A stretch of DNA of 64,000 nucleotides from Burhinus oedicnemus (GCA_008921705.1 VFFE01009068.1:1998529-2062528), one strand, 5' to 3'. Positions 34,108 to 48,300 are shown, counted from the stretch's first letter. Numbers and translations are program-made. The notes: generated by a model from the letters alone, not told the origin.

Positions 34108-37100
34108 GCGTAATGTTGTGCAGTTTACCATGCAGCAAATACCTATATCTACTTTATCTCAATTATGAAATATTGAAACTGGTAGTGTCTTACTGGATTA
34201 ATCTCTTACTGTAAGAGACTGGTAGTCTCTAACGCTGTGTTCTATAAATGTAAATAAAAATACTTTTATTGCCATTAAAGATAATTCTCCAGTTAGCACT
34301 GGAATTAACCCATTGTTTCTGTCCTTTATTCAGGTGTTAGAAGGATGTAAAGCATGAAGGGTAAAGGGATTTAGTTATTTGCATTTTAATGCGTAAATAA
34401 CTGTTTCTCTGAATGTTTTTGACTGTAAAAAAAAAATCTAGTGATAGCTACTTTTTACATGTGTTGTGTATGAACTAGGGCTATATATGTTAAATAGTAA
34501 AATCAAATATTTATGGAGTGCTGTTTGTCTATAAATGTAGGAAATCATTCATTATCACTGAAGATGTTAAAATTCAAAGGTGGATAAATAATGAATAGTA
34601 GCTTATATACTGCTATTTTCTAAATAAAATGTTTGCATTTATTTCTCTCTTTTTTTTTTTGTTAATTCTGCTGAGAACCTGACACTATTCTGTCTGTCAT
34701 GTACTTACTATGCAGTCCGTCCCTGAAAAAGAAAGAAAGAGGGGAGGGAAGCAGTTATAAAACAGTTGTTATGGATTAGTTATCCACATAAAACTTTGCT
34801 ATTCCTTCATAAAGAAGCTGTGCGTTGTGGACATAAAATACCTGCCATCTAGCTAGGGTAACTCACTTGGGGTCTAACTTAAGAGTCAGACATGGCAGTT
34901 CCTCACTTTTCTCACCTGGTATTTGTGCCTTTAGGGTAAGCGTTGCTCCAGAGACCACTTTCCTTATAGGTGGTGTAAACACAGACTGAGTCCCTCTCCC
35001 TTAGAAATCCCACCTCGCCTTACAGCAAACCATAAAGGGGCTACTCCTTATAAGATCTTGCACTGTCCTGTCTGTCTCTTGTGATGTACAGGCAGGTAGA
35101 TGGGATAGGTGGCTGTGCTGGACCAAGCACAGGGTGTCAAGTTGTCCATGTGCACAGGGTATGCATCCATAGGGATTATGTTTATGTCTGTGCTCCACGA
35201 TAATCGTACTCAATTCAGATCTGCCTTTCCTTATGGCCAGGTGTGACAGTGCTCCAGAGGGAGATGATGTAAATGGATGATAAATTTGACCTGCAGCCCT
35301 GACCAGAGACACTTCCTTCAGACCATGCAAATGAATCCGCTGAACCTTTCCCTTAATTTATCCTGAAGTTTTAGTTTGGGATTTTTTTTTTCCTCACTTT
35401 AGTGCTATTGAATTTAGTCAAGTAATTTATATTATTTCATTTATGGGGAATAATGTGTTTAGTAGTTAGTCTTAACATTTAGGATTAAAGCATGCAGCTT
35501 ACAGAAAAACCTGTATTTCAACGATGAACTGAGAGTTTTATACGTGAAACAAGAAAATTCCCATTAATTTTCTTTTTGCTTGACTCTTGTGTATATTATT
35601 GGTGATCTCAGTTAATTTTGGGTTGTAAGTTCTGAAAAGGTCCACCCATTTGATTTATTTTTATCATTAGCTTCAATACCAATTATATTACTTCATTTTT
35701 TCGGTATTTGCAAATGTTAGAGCATTTATGCTAGAGTTACATCTGAAGTAGGGACAGAATTGTCACTGCTCTCAGTATAACAAAGACTTTATGAGCTATG
35801 TTTTAGTTTAAATATTTTAGTCTTAATCTAACTGTTCACAGTGCTTTTTATTGTGGTCATGTAACTTATTTTTCCATCTGAAAAGTCTTTTTATTTCTAC
35901 CAAAACTTTACATCATAACAACCTGAGAAATTTTGATGTTAATAACAATCCATTATTGATTTATACAGAGGCCTGAGAGACTAATGTTGGCTGAGGTAAA
36001 AATGAAATCTGAGTAATTTTCTGTGCATACCTTAGTCTCTGCAATGTCAGAAATATAGCATAGTTTTTGACAGAAACTGGTAAAGTTGAGATAAATTGTT
36101 TGTTGTTTTTATTATTTGGCGTGTGTGGGGTTGCCTCAGAAGAAGGTGTTGACATCCTTTTGGTTTATGTGATAAACAAGATTTTTAAGAATTTGTTCAC
36201 TGTTTCTTTAGGAAAAGAAGAAATAATGATGAAGGATTTCTCTTCTCCCTCCCTCACCAGGTTATGTTTCTTGCAAGAAAAAGGATATAAGGTTTTCTGT
36301 AGTCTTGTATATAGTAGAAATTGTATAGCAGAAGACAAAAACCATTATTCGTATTTGCAAAACTGCCCCAGAATTGTATCCACTTTTTTCTCCCCTCAAG
36401 CAAGACCCTCAAGTAAGAGGGTCTCAGGGAAGCACTCATCTTATTTTTAGTAAGTAGCATTGTTCTCTTAATTATGTGTGCGTATGTGCCCATGTGCACG
36501 CACAAGAGAAACTCCAGTTAGTGCTCTGACTTTGTTTTGTTAATTCTCCAACAAAGATTTTGGATTGCATGGCCTACGCTTGCTTACAGCCTTGTGCAGC
36601 AAAGGTGTGTGTATCTTTTATTTTTCTTTCTATTTTTGTAGCTCTCATTAAATAAAGATTCTGGTAATTGTTTATTTGCAGCTCTCCAGCTTGGCAGCTT
36701 TCCAGAACAGCAGCTTTAGCAAAACTGTGTGATTTGTTAACTCCTTGTACTGTACTGCTGAAACCTTATGGGCGAAAAATAATAGGTGCCCAGAAACCAC
36801 CCAAACTCATGTAGTGGTGCATCTGTCTCCTGTGGTGACCCATCTCACCTGGAGAAGATACAAAGATGACCAATTACTTTGTCATTGATACTTGCAATTC
36901 ATGTGAAGTACGATGAAACCGGTTGGTTAAAACAGATGAAATGTCGTTACTACCTAAATAGTTGCTCTCCTGACTCCTTTATTGTGATTTGAACAAGCTT
37001 TCCTTCATATGTATTCATCAAGAGGAAGAGTTGATCCTGTAAGCTTGTTCTGTCATAGATTCCTGATGAATTTAGTGGGACTTGATCTCTCAGTATTAAG

Positions 37101-39529
37101 CCCTTCTTATCCTACCTTAAATAGTTAAGCAATGCAAACTTCTGTGATCAAGGTGTGCACTTCTGTGACTGATGTGGGCATGAGATGCATCTGTAATTCT
37201 GTTGATGATTTTTCTCTGACTTAAAGTGTATTCTGCTCCTGGAGAAACAACTTTAGTCCTGATTCCATGTTTTTGTCCCCATTATGAGAAACCCAGAATA
37301 TCTAGTATTTAAAAAAAAAAATAAATCCTCTTCCTGTAAAACAATTATAGTTGACACATTTTTATTCAGGTAACCAAAGTAAGATCTAGGGTATTCTCCT
37401 TTATCAGCTGAGACAAACTATTGGGGTGGGATAATCTTGCTATTAATCTTTAGATGCCCTTTTGTGGACCCTGAGCACAGTTCTGTGCCCATGCATAGTG
37501 ATGTAGTATGGCTTCCCATGATATCTTGAAAAAGGACAACAAGCAGCAGCAGTGTTTTCAGCAACAATGCACTAAATTCGACTACTCTGCCCTTGCAGAG
37601 GCTAAATGTCAACATCTAATACGTTACATTTCTTCTACTCCTTTTCCTAGCACTGTATCTGATGTAGATGTATCTGTTTTAGAGATATCTTAGCAGATGA
37701 ATTGAACTCCACCCTTTGTATTCTGCTGTGGTTAATGCATCTTGTCTAAGGGGGAAAAAGCAATTCCTTTGCTGTTTTGGTCTTTTTTGTTCCCAAGGGA
37801 AAAATCCCATGCCATTCCCATTTAGAATAAGTTGGAGTGGAATAGTATTTTGAGGCTTTTCGTTGGTTTTCACCAAGCAAAGTAAAAGTTTATTATCTCC
37901 CACCCTGAAACACTCAAGGTTAATGTCTTCTATTCCTGTTTCATCTTGGTAGTATACCAAGCATTTTGTATTAGGTATCTACTTTTTGAAGGAAAAAAAT
38001 AATAGAAAATGTGTTTAAATTTAGAGTGGCTGCAGCAGAACATACACAGCTAAAACTATTAGAAACACTGTAACATCATTCATGTACCCAATGGGTAAGG
38101 TAGGCACAAAGCATTACTTACAAGATCTAGTGAGCTAGGAAACAGAAATGCATAACTTAAACTCCCCTTATATGCATTTAGTCATTACTAAAGTTTGTAC
38201 TGTACGACAACTTGCTGCCTTTTATAAAAAAAAAAAAGAAAAATACTTCCCCCCAAACAAAAAAAATGCAGAAATAAAGCACAACTCTTACCAAAATTTC
38301 CTTATTTTTAAATATTTGCATAGTCTGAATATTAGTATACACCAAAGCTCTAGACAAACTACATTATCATTTTTCTGCCTTATCTCAAATCGTGCTTCTG
38401 ATACAACTCATAGCAAGCATATGTTATCTACAGCTTCTGAGCCAGATGCCTGACACTTTAGGCATGCCCATAAACAACTTTTAATGCATTCAAATGGGAC
38501 TGTTTAAAACGTGTTCTTCTTTCTCATGTTTTGGTTGTTTTGAGCTGAACTAGCTGATGTTAAGGTGAGAAATAATTATGAGCTCAATCTCGTGGGGCAC
38601 TCAGAGTACTTAATTTGCACTGACTTCAGGCCATACTGCCAGAAAAAAAGCCAAAGCAGCAAAATCTAATGAGATCTGAATACTCTAATTAAACTTCCCA
38701 AGCCAAGGGGTTGATATTTATAAACAACTGTTGTATTTGACACTGCTCTATTTTATTATTGTTTTTCTGAGTATTTCTCTACATCTCTGTGTGGCTTTCA
38801 AGTCATCTTTTTGTTCAGTGCTGTCAATAATGTTTTTTGAGGAGAAAATGTTTGGGGTGTTTTTGCCCTTTTTCATGGGTAATGAAACAATTAACCTATG
38901 CTGCGACAACCTTCAAACTTTTTAAGATGTTTTTTTCTTATCAGGTCTAGTAATTCACTTCTATGGAACCTTGATCTATGTGCTTGATATTTTCAATAAA
39001 ATGGCAAGTCCATGTGGAAACAGAAGCAGTGAAGCATCCAGTCATGAACTTGACCTTTTTTTTTATTCTTCTGGTTTGATAACATTTTTACAATATGAGA
39101 GACCATTTTTAACTTGGCCAAAGTGACATTTTTACTTTTTCCATGTACAAACAAAAGTAGAAATGTAATTTCATTGTGCCTTACTTTTCTCATTGAACGG
39201 TCTAGACCTTTTCAAATACCTTTTTGGATTATCAAAAGAGAGCAAACTTTTTTTTTCTTCATTGCAATACAGTATTTCTGTATTCTTGCATAGATGTTGA
39301 TCGATGTATAATTTAAGAATTCACGCAAAACAGTGACTATAACCAACTATGCTGTGATAATGAACAGAGTAATAACATATTCTATTCAGGACTGTACTGA
39401 ACATATTTTTGAATGAAGAATATAGACAGATAAGCTATTTTACCGGCCTTCTGCAATTAAATTTCTTTAGTTTGCTTTTCATGTATAAGTTGCTACTTTG
39501 GAAGCATCTTCAAATACTTTTTGCAAAGA
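34108..39529. other. Unique non-coding DNA
   Basis: AT-rich with several short homopolymers (for example A10 near 37312 and A12 near 38226). The longest frame, at 36067-36450 plus (127 codons), has no family resemblance and starts inside unremarkable sequence. No gene is supported. Confidence 0.6.
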
Positions 39530-39795
39530 TAGATGGGGTTGGCAGGGATCTCTGGAGATCACTCTGTCTAATCCCTGCCCCTGCTCCAAAGCAGGGTCAG
39601 CTAGAGCCAGTTGTCCAGAACTGTGTCTAGTTGAGTTTTGAATATTTCTAAGGATGATGACGCCACAACTTCTCTGGGCAACCTGTTCCAGTATTCTACC
39701 ACTGTCACAGCAAAAGGTTTGGAGTTTTTATTTTGTTTCACTTTTGTTTTTTAAAATGTTTAGATGCAGTTCTCCATTATTTCAGTTTGTGCCCG
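39530..39795 (-). mobile_element. CR1 LINE, 3' part, interrupted by an LTR
   Basis: The plus strand carries the complement of a CR1 3' end: 'ggggttggcagggatctctg', 'gctccaaagcagggtcagct', 'tctctgggcaacctgttcca' and 'cagtttgtgcccg'. At 39796 it stops inside the common CR1 phrase for which the normal continuation is found 1.1 kb away, after the LTR, from 40895. The two pieces are one element split by a later insertion. Confidence 0.92.
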
Positions 39796-40894
39796 TGTGT
39801 TGGGTTGATCCTGGCTGGATGCCAGGTGCCCACCAAAGCCACTCTATCACTCCCCCTCCTCAGCTGGACAGGGGAGAGAAAATATAACAAAAGGCTCGTG
39901 GGTCAAGGTAAGGACAGGTAAAGATCACTTGCCAATTATCATTGTGGGTAAAACAGACTCAACTTGGGGAAATTATTTTAATTTATTACCAATCAAATCA
40001 TAGTAGGATAATGAGAAATAGAAACAAATCTTAAAAACACATTCCTCCCCATCTCTCCCTTCTTCCCGAGCTTAACTTTGCTCTCAATTTTCTCTACCTC
40101 CTCCTCCCCAGTGCCACAGAGGGTTGGGGAATGGGGGTTCTGGTCAGTTCATCACACGTTGCTGCTGCTCCTTCCTTCTCAGGGGGAGGACTCCTCACAC
40201 TCTTCCCCGCTCCAGTGTGGGTTTGCCCCCATGGGAGACAGTCCTCCATGAATTTTTCCAAAATAAGTCCTTCCCATGGACTGCAGTTCTTCACAAACTG
40301 CTCCAGTGTGGGTCCTATCCATGGGGTGTGGTCCTTCAGGAACAGACTGCTGCTGCATGCATCCCCCATGGGGTCACAGGTCCTGCCAGAAAACCTATTC
40401 CAGTATGGGCTTCTCTCTCCACTGAGCCACAGGTCCTGCCAGGAGCCTGCTTCAGTGCAGGCTTCCCACAGAGGTCACCTGCTCCAGCGTGGGGTCTTCC
40501 ATAGGCTGCTCCACCATTAATCTCCACAGGCTGCAGAGGGACAGCCTGCTTCACCACAGGCTGCAGGGGAATGTCTTCTCTGGCTCTTGGAGCACCTCCT
40601 CCCCCTCCTTCTTCACCGACCTTGGTGTCTGCAGAGTTGTTTCTCTCACATATTCTCACTCCTCTTTTCAGGTGCAATTGTTGTTCTGCGGCAACTTTCC
40701 CCCTTTCTTAAATATGTTAGCACAGAGGTGCTACCACCATTGCTGAATGGCTCAGCCTTGGCCAGGGGCAGGTGTGTCTTGGAGCCGGCTGGCATTGACT
40801 GTATAGGACATAGGGGAAACTTCTAGCAGCTTCTCACAAAAGCCTCCCCTGTAGCCCACCCAATACCAAAGCCTTGCCACACAAACCCAATACA
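39796..40894 (-). mobile_element. Solo LTR, long avian ERVL-like family, copy 2, nested in CR1
   Basis: The ends TGTGTTGGGTT and AACCCAATACA form an 11-bp terminal inverted repeat with one mismatch. It is flanked by gcccg (39791-39795) and gcctg (40895-40899), a 5-bp target duplication differing at one base. The CR1 sequence on each side joins logically when the LTR is removed. Minus-strand order of signals: a TATA-like CATATTTAAG near 40710, the 'ctgctccag' degenerate array, then an AATAAA-type signal near 39980. It matches the copy at 6182-7269 throughout. The 113-codon minus frame at 40336-40677 shares a conserved block with the first copy. Confidence 0.93.
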
Positions 40895-41083
40895 GCCTGT
40901 TATCTTTTGTGCTTTCACTGGGTACCAATGAGAAGAGTCAGTCTCTCTTCTTTGTCTCAAGTATTTAAAAACATAAAGATCCCCCTTGAGCCTTCTCTTT
41001 CTGATGCTAAGCAATCCCAGCTCTCTCAGCCTCTCCCTCTAGGACAGATGCTCCAAGCCCTTAATCATCTTCATGGCCTTAAG
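40895..41083 (-). mobile_element. CR1 LINE, upstream part of the split element
   Basis: Continues the CR1 from 39530-39795: 'cactgggtaccaatgagaag', 'cccccttgagccttctcttt', 'cccagctctctcagcctctc' and 'atcatcttcatggcctt' are the complement of the RT C-terminal coding region. It ends at the 5' truncation near 41083. Confidence 0.9.
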
Positions 41084-43039
41084 TCATACCATAGAAAAAA
41101 AAGTTGTTTGCATGGCACAAAGGCAAAAATACAAGCTTCCTAGAGGATGATATATCTTATATATCTATTTTGTTCATTTATGTACATGCATTATTTACAG
41201 AATTCTGTTACTTCTACTGCTGTTTAAAGCAATAAAAACAAAACCAAAACTCAGAAAGTATCACTTAGTCTACCTCATTCTTTCATGATATTTTCCTTTA
41301 AAACAAATGCACAACCCACATACAGATGCCTGTTGAGAACAACATTGTTAAACAGGAGCTGGCATTCAAGTTCCCATCAAGTCGTGAAGAGATTTTTGCA
41401 TTGCTTTGGCACACAGGAAAAGGGTGGGAGAAAGGCATGGGTGAAAAGCTTTCACCAAAAGAAAAGGCATTCCAAACTGACTTTCTAATAACCAGAGAAG
41501 GTGATGCAGGGAGGTGGGAATTTGATGCAGCATGCAGTGGGCAGGGCAGACTTCCACTTGGTGTCAATGAGCCATCTTGCCTCTGCCTCTGAGGTGTGCC
41601 AAAACGAGCAAGGCAATTGACAGGCTTTTTTATATCTATTCAAATACACATCTGTATACATCTGTCTCTTTGGATCCTGGCAAGAAGTGTTATTCTGTTA
41701 GTGCAGCATCCCTCTTCCCTAAAAAATGGGAGAGTAGATGAGCGACTGTTACCCTCCTTTAGATCCCTGTAACTGTAGTGCTGTGGAAGGAGAGTAGCTA
41801 TGAGATTCATAGCTCTTCATCCCAGCAGGTTCTTTTGCTAGCTACATATTCGAGGAGGACCAGAGGATAGTGTTTGTACTCATTCTGGTCATGCTTAAAG
41901 ATTATTTTTAAGCTCAAAAGAAGCAAAAAGTATTGTTGCTGCTGCTGCTTCCTCTCTTCCTTTTCTTTAACTCACATAGCCAGGAGTTGTGTGTCAGTAT
42001 AGAATTCATAAAGTGCATACCGTCCCTTTAGCTTCTGTACATGGGGAACAGGAAGGGAAGAATTCATCTGCAGAGCTATGGATTTAGGAAAGAGTTAAAT
42101 AAAATGCCAAATTTGAAACACTAGATTGAGATGTATATTACTGTTAATGTTTATTACTAGCCAATAAACTAATTAGCAATGCTTGAACTTCTAGTTCCTA
42201 CTGTCTAAGTTATTTATTAAGGACAACAAATTCAAGCATGGGAGTATAAGTGAAGGGAGTTAATCCTACAAGATGTATTCCATTAATTTATGGATTGATT
42301 ACCTCTCATTGATAGCCTTTTCTGGGTAATTAAAAATACTGTCTATTCTAAACTAACAGGGAAATCTAACATCCTTTATTAATGATAATCCTACTCTTAA
42401 GCAATAGCCAGGATATCGCTTGTTCCTACAGAGTTTAGTTTTTTTTCTCTCTACATAGATGTCATTTAAAAGAATCAAAGCAATTCCTGTCTAGGAAAAG
42501 AACCTGGATCTGCAATCTCTATATGGAATACCTGAGCATGTGTTGTAGATTCAGTCCTTATTGCATATAAATAATAATAATCCATGGTGTAAGTAATTCC
42601 TGTCATGTGCATGAATAAGGGTTAAAGCATTTTGCCCAAAGTGCTGCCAGTGTTCCCTTTGGGCTTAGGGGATGCATCAGCAAACATCAAAGTCTGGTGA
42701 GCCAGCAAAAGTCGGTTCTAATTGCTTTAATCAGCAGGGTTAAAACACAGTCAAATTGCCAGTGATATTCACGGCTCTATAGTCTAGAGGCTTTTGCAGT
42801 GAATACAAAATATTGACGCAGGGTCTGTGATGATTCACTTTTGCTACAAAGTCTGGTAAATACTTATGAGAGTAATTGCCAATGCAGTAATAAATGTGAA
42901 GATCACACAACTATTTTTCTTTCAGAAATTTTAACAATTTTATCATTCATTATTGTTATTGCATTATGTACTTATGGTCTTACTGTGTAGCAACTATAAA
43001 TCACATTTTGCAAACTACAGCTGCCTCCAGACACAAAAC
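41084..43039. other. Unique non-coding DNA
   Basis: Contains a short (GCT)4 run near 41937-41950. The 88-89-codon frames at 41298-41592 lie on opposite strands of the same stretch and have no family resemblance. Nothing else is supported. Confidence 0.6.
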
Positions 43040-43160
43040 TAAGGCCATGATTCAGTAAACAAGTACATGTGACAGCATTTTACATAAAAAGTGCTTGATC
43101 CACATGCTTAAATGTTAGGCATGCATTTAATAATATGTAAAAGTGGTGCTTAGTTTAGGC
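43040..43160. repeat. Possible ancient MITE-like fragment
   Basis: 'ggccatgattcagtaaacaa', then 'gtgcttgatccacatgctta', and 'aggcatgcatttaataa' resemble a palindromic ancient repeat common in reptiles and birds that reads around 'gattcagcaaagcacttaag' and 'cacatgcttaa'. The resemblance is partial, and no inverted-repeat partner was confirmed. Confidence 0.25.
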
Positions 43161-45320
43161 ACAGGAAACCTATATGTCAAGGGCAATGTGTATTTCATGG
43201 GGAAAAAAATACAGGAAGAGTGGAATCATCATCCAGAATTGCAGAATCTCTTAACGAGCCAGTATTGACTTTTGATATTAAGATTTATCCAGTCAAGAGT
43301 TAAATGTGAACTGATGATAAAACTAGATTATTTTTTTCCTCAAAGAATGATGAATGTTGATTTTTCTTTTTCTTAAACCAGAATTAAAAACAAAATCAAT
43401 GCATTTTTTGGTATATAGGTTCACTACTGCAGTCATTCACATAGTTGGGTTAACTTTCCTTTTAAGTGTAAAAAAGCAGCTAATTAGGATTTTCTTCTTA
43501 AAATAAAACTGTAGTAAGTGAAGGAAACTCAAATTTCATAAAATGTTTTCTTTTTGTCATTGAGCAAAGAACTGAATAGGCAGGCAGATTACATTGCATA
43601 TTATTATTTTCCCCGAACTTATTTTGGGTTAGCTTGTGAAATTATTGTTTCTTATACTAATATCTAATGATCTTAAAAGGAATAACCAACAGAAATTTTA
43701 CCATCAGAATCAAAATATTTTTCCTAAAATTTCTGAAATGATGCAAGGAGAAATAGAATTATTAACATTAACACTTTACATCTCACATAACTTTACTTGA
43801 GACAATATCAATTGGCAAGTAAATTTTATCTGTGTTGTTTGGAGTTTGTACATTCTTATGCTGAATAAATTCAGAAGCTTAAGTCTTATATGAACTTAGT
43901 TGTATGATGAGAACTGTCTTGGCTATTTTATTTGTCAGCATACATTTTGTGTGTTGTGTTTTGGTTTTTTTTAACAGTATTTTACCAATAATCCATAAAA
44001 CTTATGTTTCATTTCAGCTGGGTTAGTGTTAACTCTACAGTAATAAGACAGTAAATTGTAATGAGATATGGTTACAGCAAATCTTCAAGTCTTTTGGAAG
44101 CATGTCTGAATTTCTGTGAATATACATTAAGTAGCAAAGTAAAGATTATAGTTAGGCTTGGTTTCCACGTGGTGAAAACGAGAAGCAAAGACACCTAATC
44201 TCTTAATGTAGTGAGAGGATATTAAACACTTCAGATAATCTTCTAGGTAAGGACCATGCTTGCCATTTATATTTTGAAAACACATTGAATATTACAGACA
44301 GGTCTAGAGGCAGGAGTGGGGAAGCTAATAATCATGGTAGATCTTTGTAAGGAAGAGCATCCAAAGTCACAGTGGGGAGTTGTGGCAGTGATATTGTATC
44401 AGCGTTCTGCCCTGTAAGGGACATTGTACTAATAAACTTTGCTCTTGTTTGCGTTGTGGGTGAGCTAAAGGAAACCGTGATATGTCAGACACTAATGTGA
44501 GAGATGGTATCATTCCGTTATGCGTGCCACATGGATGAATCAAGCAAGTTGGAAAGGCAGCTCTAGTAGTCACGATTCATTCTGTTCCATTTCCCCCTCC
44601 TTACCTGTCATGATCTGTGAAACACTCTGTGAAGGATCCCTGAGATCTAACACGGAGAGCAACAGACTGTTGTGCTAAAAGTACAGGATAACAGGACTTT
44701 ACAGAAAGAAATCCAAGGAATACAAGGCAGGGCAGAAGAAAGACTAGTGCTGCATAGGTAAGGTGAGAAATTAAAACTACATTTACCTTTTGTGAAGGAG
44801 AAAGACCTATGAGGACAGGAAAAGGATAAATGGGTACTCAAGAGAATTGTCTGTGAATTTAGCATCTGTATTGAAACATCAGTGTGTATCTTTAAAACAT
44901 ACTTTGCATATATCTTGTGTCTTCAAAATATATTGCGCACAGAAGCATGTTTTGTTGTAAGTTGTCTCTGACCACCTTTTTTTTTTTTTACTATCTCGAA
45001 CAACAGTTGGCAGGAGAAACAGTCCTATGTCTTGTGGCATTCTTGTTTCAAATCCTTTAACTGTTCCATTGCCAGGTGTTTGGGGCTGGATTTCATATTT
45101 TGTTAAGCAATTCTATTGCACGAGGCATATGCTTTTCAGTTTTAATTATTGAGCAACTCTGATAGGTTCACGTAAGTGGATGTCATGCCTTTTTGATCTA
45201 CTAGGGTGCTTTGTCTTATCTCTTACTGCTCTCTAGAAGGATGACTTGGAGGCACTTGTAGATTTTGATATATAATTTTTTTAATACTTACCGGATATGC
45301 TTCATGTTGTATTTGATGTA
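43161..45320. other. Unique non-coding DNA
   Basis: AT-rich. An 'aataaactttgctcttgttt' phrase near 44431 is LTR-like, but no element ends were found. Confidence 0.55.
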
Positions 45321-45340
45321 NNNNNNNNNNNNNNNNNNNN
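45321..45340. other. Assembly gap (20 N)
   Basis: Twenty Ns directly before a G8 run (45342-45349). A similar G-run is at about 45395-45401. No duplication flanks this gap, unlike the one at 29005. A G-rich sequencing failure is the likely cause. Confidence 0.95.
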
Positions 45341-48300
45341 TGGGGGGGGAGATATTTATCATAAATGCAAATAAATTTTTTTATTTTCCAGGTGTGGGGG
45401 GGAAATCCTTCAACTTTCTAAAAGCATTTTAAAGATCAATGTCTTAATTGAATCACCTTTGAATCTGCCTCTTAAAGAGAAAAACAAACCCACACTTGTT
45501 TTCTCATACAGACTTTGGACCAAAAAAAATGTCCATGATTTCATTGTCCTTCTTAGGAGGAAAAACTAAGTTTATATGGGAATATTACTGTCCCAGACTG
45601 GGACTTCAGAGGTCAGTACCGTATTGTAAAAGGAAATGCACACAGCGTTCGGCAAACACCTGAACATGTTTAGAAGTAGTATGATCCTATGCCATTTGTT
45701 GGAGACAAAAAACACTAGGAAACTCACAAATAAACAGACTCCAAAACTGCTTGTCTAATTCAAATGAATGAGTTCTTAAATTTTGCAGAGGAACAGATTG
45801 AGTAGTATGCTAAGTGGTAGAGCACAGGGGAGTCTCTGGATTGTCTGGTCTGTGACAACATGAAAGTAGAGCATGTCTTTCTGAATGATAATTCTGTCTT
45901 TGCTTAGGCTTGAGTGTCAGAGAATTCACAAAACACCAGGTAAATAGCTCCAAGGATTAATGACAACCTGTAAAGACAAAAAGAAAAGGTTCTTTTTGGC
46001 ACCTCCCCAGCTTTCTACTGCTTTATCTTATTAGATCTCCATCTGCCACATTATGTAGTCCTCTATTAATTATGTCTTGTGTAAATTTTGACTGGGATGA
46101 AGTCTTGCACTAAAGTAAACAGATTTTTTTTTGTTGTCCTACCAAAGGTTGGCTATTTCAAATCACTGAGAATTCTTACAGCTTGTTTCTGAAATCAATC
46201 AATTTTTTTTAGCATCTTCGAAATACAGACCCAGAAATTATATGTGTAGTTATTGATATAGCTAGACAGCAGCTTCTACTTGAGATTCCTGTATTTACAG
46301 GTGCAAATGTTACACTTTGCTTTTAAAGTCTATGTTCTGTTGAAAGATAGTATTGAGTTATTTCTCAACACCAGTGAGGTATTTCTGAATTAACTCCTAA
46401 AATATGTGGAGTTGGAACCACCAGTTCTTTGGTGAGATGTCCAAATTATTTGATCACTGATCTGTATAACCCTACTGTTTCAATTTAATCTTTTCTTTAA
46501 GTCTGCAGTTTGACTTGAGTGGTGTTGATTAAAGTAACCTTATTAGAAATTGCTAGTAAACATTAGCCTAAAGCGTGGAAAACACTGCTGTGATCATTTT
46601 CAACATCAGAATTGTATCCTTTCTGAATGAGGATTTTGCAGGTAAATTCCAAAACATCACATAATTATTCATAGGTTGTTTACCCAAAAAAACAAAGCAA
46701 AAAATCTTGGAGATTTAACTCCTATGCAGAATTCAAGATTGATGACACAATTCTATTCACCAAAGAACTCATTCTCTTAAAAATGTAATACCCTTTAATC
46801 TGTTATAATGAGAGTTCATTCATGTGATAGCATCCTAATTCAGATAGTCTGTCAAATGGTCGCAAGCAAGATAACATAGCTTCGGAAGTTACTAGTCAGT
46901 GGAACTGTGCTAACTAATCATGCAAGTGCTCATAGATTATCCACTTCAAGGCTGTAGTTCATACTTATAATTCCTGCTAATGAACACTTATTTACAGAGG
47001 ACTCAGTGGGTTTTATGTTATGTACAGAAAATAACTATACTGCGGTAACTTGATCACTTACAGTTGGATTCTGGAAATAGTCTCTCAAATAAACGAGAGC
47101 AGAAAATTATTACCAAAAGAGGTAAAGTCCCATCTATGTGGGTTTGTTTGTTCAATTTCACTTGAATAAAGGAGTCTTCCAAAACAAAATTTAGAGTTGG
47201 ATACTTGTCATCTTAAGGCGATCTTTGTCTGACTTTTTTTATGAGATTGTGTATCTTCCCTCTCTGCTCTTGCAGCAGCCAAGAAACCATAAAGCTATTG
47301 ACTATAAAGCAAACTGAAAACTAATGGAAAAGGTCTTCTCTTTTAGCTGGTAGTTCCCTCACTTGCACCAGCTGTTTATCCTGCTATCACAGCTGCAGAA
47401 ATATGAAACTTACGTTTCATTCAGCTGACCAGATAGTTTTGAAATGCCCCCAAGAATAACTGTGTTCCTGTAGAGGAATAAATTAAAAATATAGATTGGT
47501 GTGCTTTAATGGGAAAATGGCAAAACTCTACCCAGTGTGATTCTCAGAACTGTCTGTAGCAAAGTGGAATGATGGACAGAGACTTATTTGAAGTAAGAAA
47601 ACAAAGAGGGGGAAAAGCGAATCCTTTTCTGTAATGGTTACTTGCAGGAGGTATGTAGCTGTGATAATTCACTCAATTCATGCTACTGTTGTGTGACTTC
47701 AAGACAGAGCCAGAGCGGTAAGGTTTGAAAAGCAGGGCAGGGCCACAGTGATTTCACTTGCAAAAAAAAGCCCACCTTGAAAACCACACACTGCAAACCA
47801 CCAAATCCTCAATGTCACTTACGTATTTTGGAGCAAACTCAACTACAATAAGATCCACAAATCACAGAGTACAATTAGATTTGAATCTCTTAAACTGACT
47901 TTATTTCAGTGGGTTTTCCTGATTTCTAGCTCCATTTTTCTTTGTGTAGATTGGAATAGGATGAGACTGGGAATAATTTATGAAGGATACCCTGGCTACA
48001 GCTTGTTGTGGTATAGAGGGTTTCATCTTGGCATTATGCAATAAAACAGTACAAACGAGAGATTAGAACAGCCAAAATGCCTACTGACATGCTAAACCCA
48101 GACATTTCTTTAGGCTACTTTGCTGTTCTTAAAATTTGTTTTGTTAGCTTGTCCTTTTAAGTTATGACTAGATGAGACCGAAAAAGGCAAACCATGGGTG
48201 TGTCAGATGCTTTGAGTTTTAGAGCCATATTTTAGCAAGCGTGTTAATCCCTGTCTCGTAAGATTTTTCCTACTTTGGAGTGCCTAACCCTAACATTTGT

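Noticed and set aside
36067..36450. 127-codon plus-strand frame
   Set aside because: No recognisable motif, no supporting splice or poly(A) context, and within the range expected by chance for this amount of sequence.
41285..41592. Opposed 88-89-codon frames
   Set aside because: Equal-length frames on both strands of the same stretch point to composition, not coding. No family resemblance.
44340..44600. Possible LTR around an 'aataaactttgctcttg' phrase
   Set aside because: No TG..CA ends, no target duplication and no second copy could be found.
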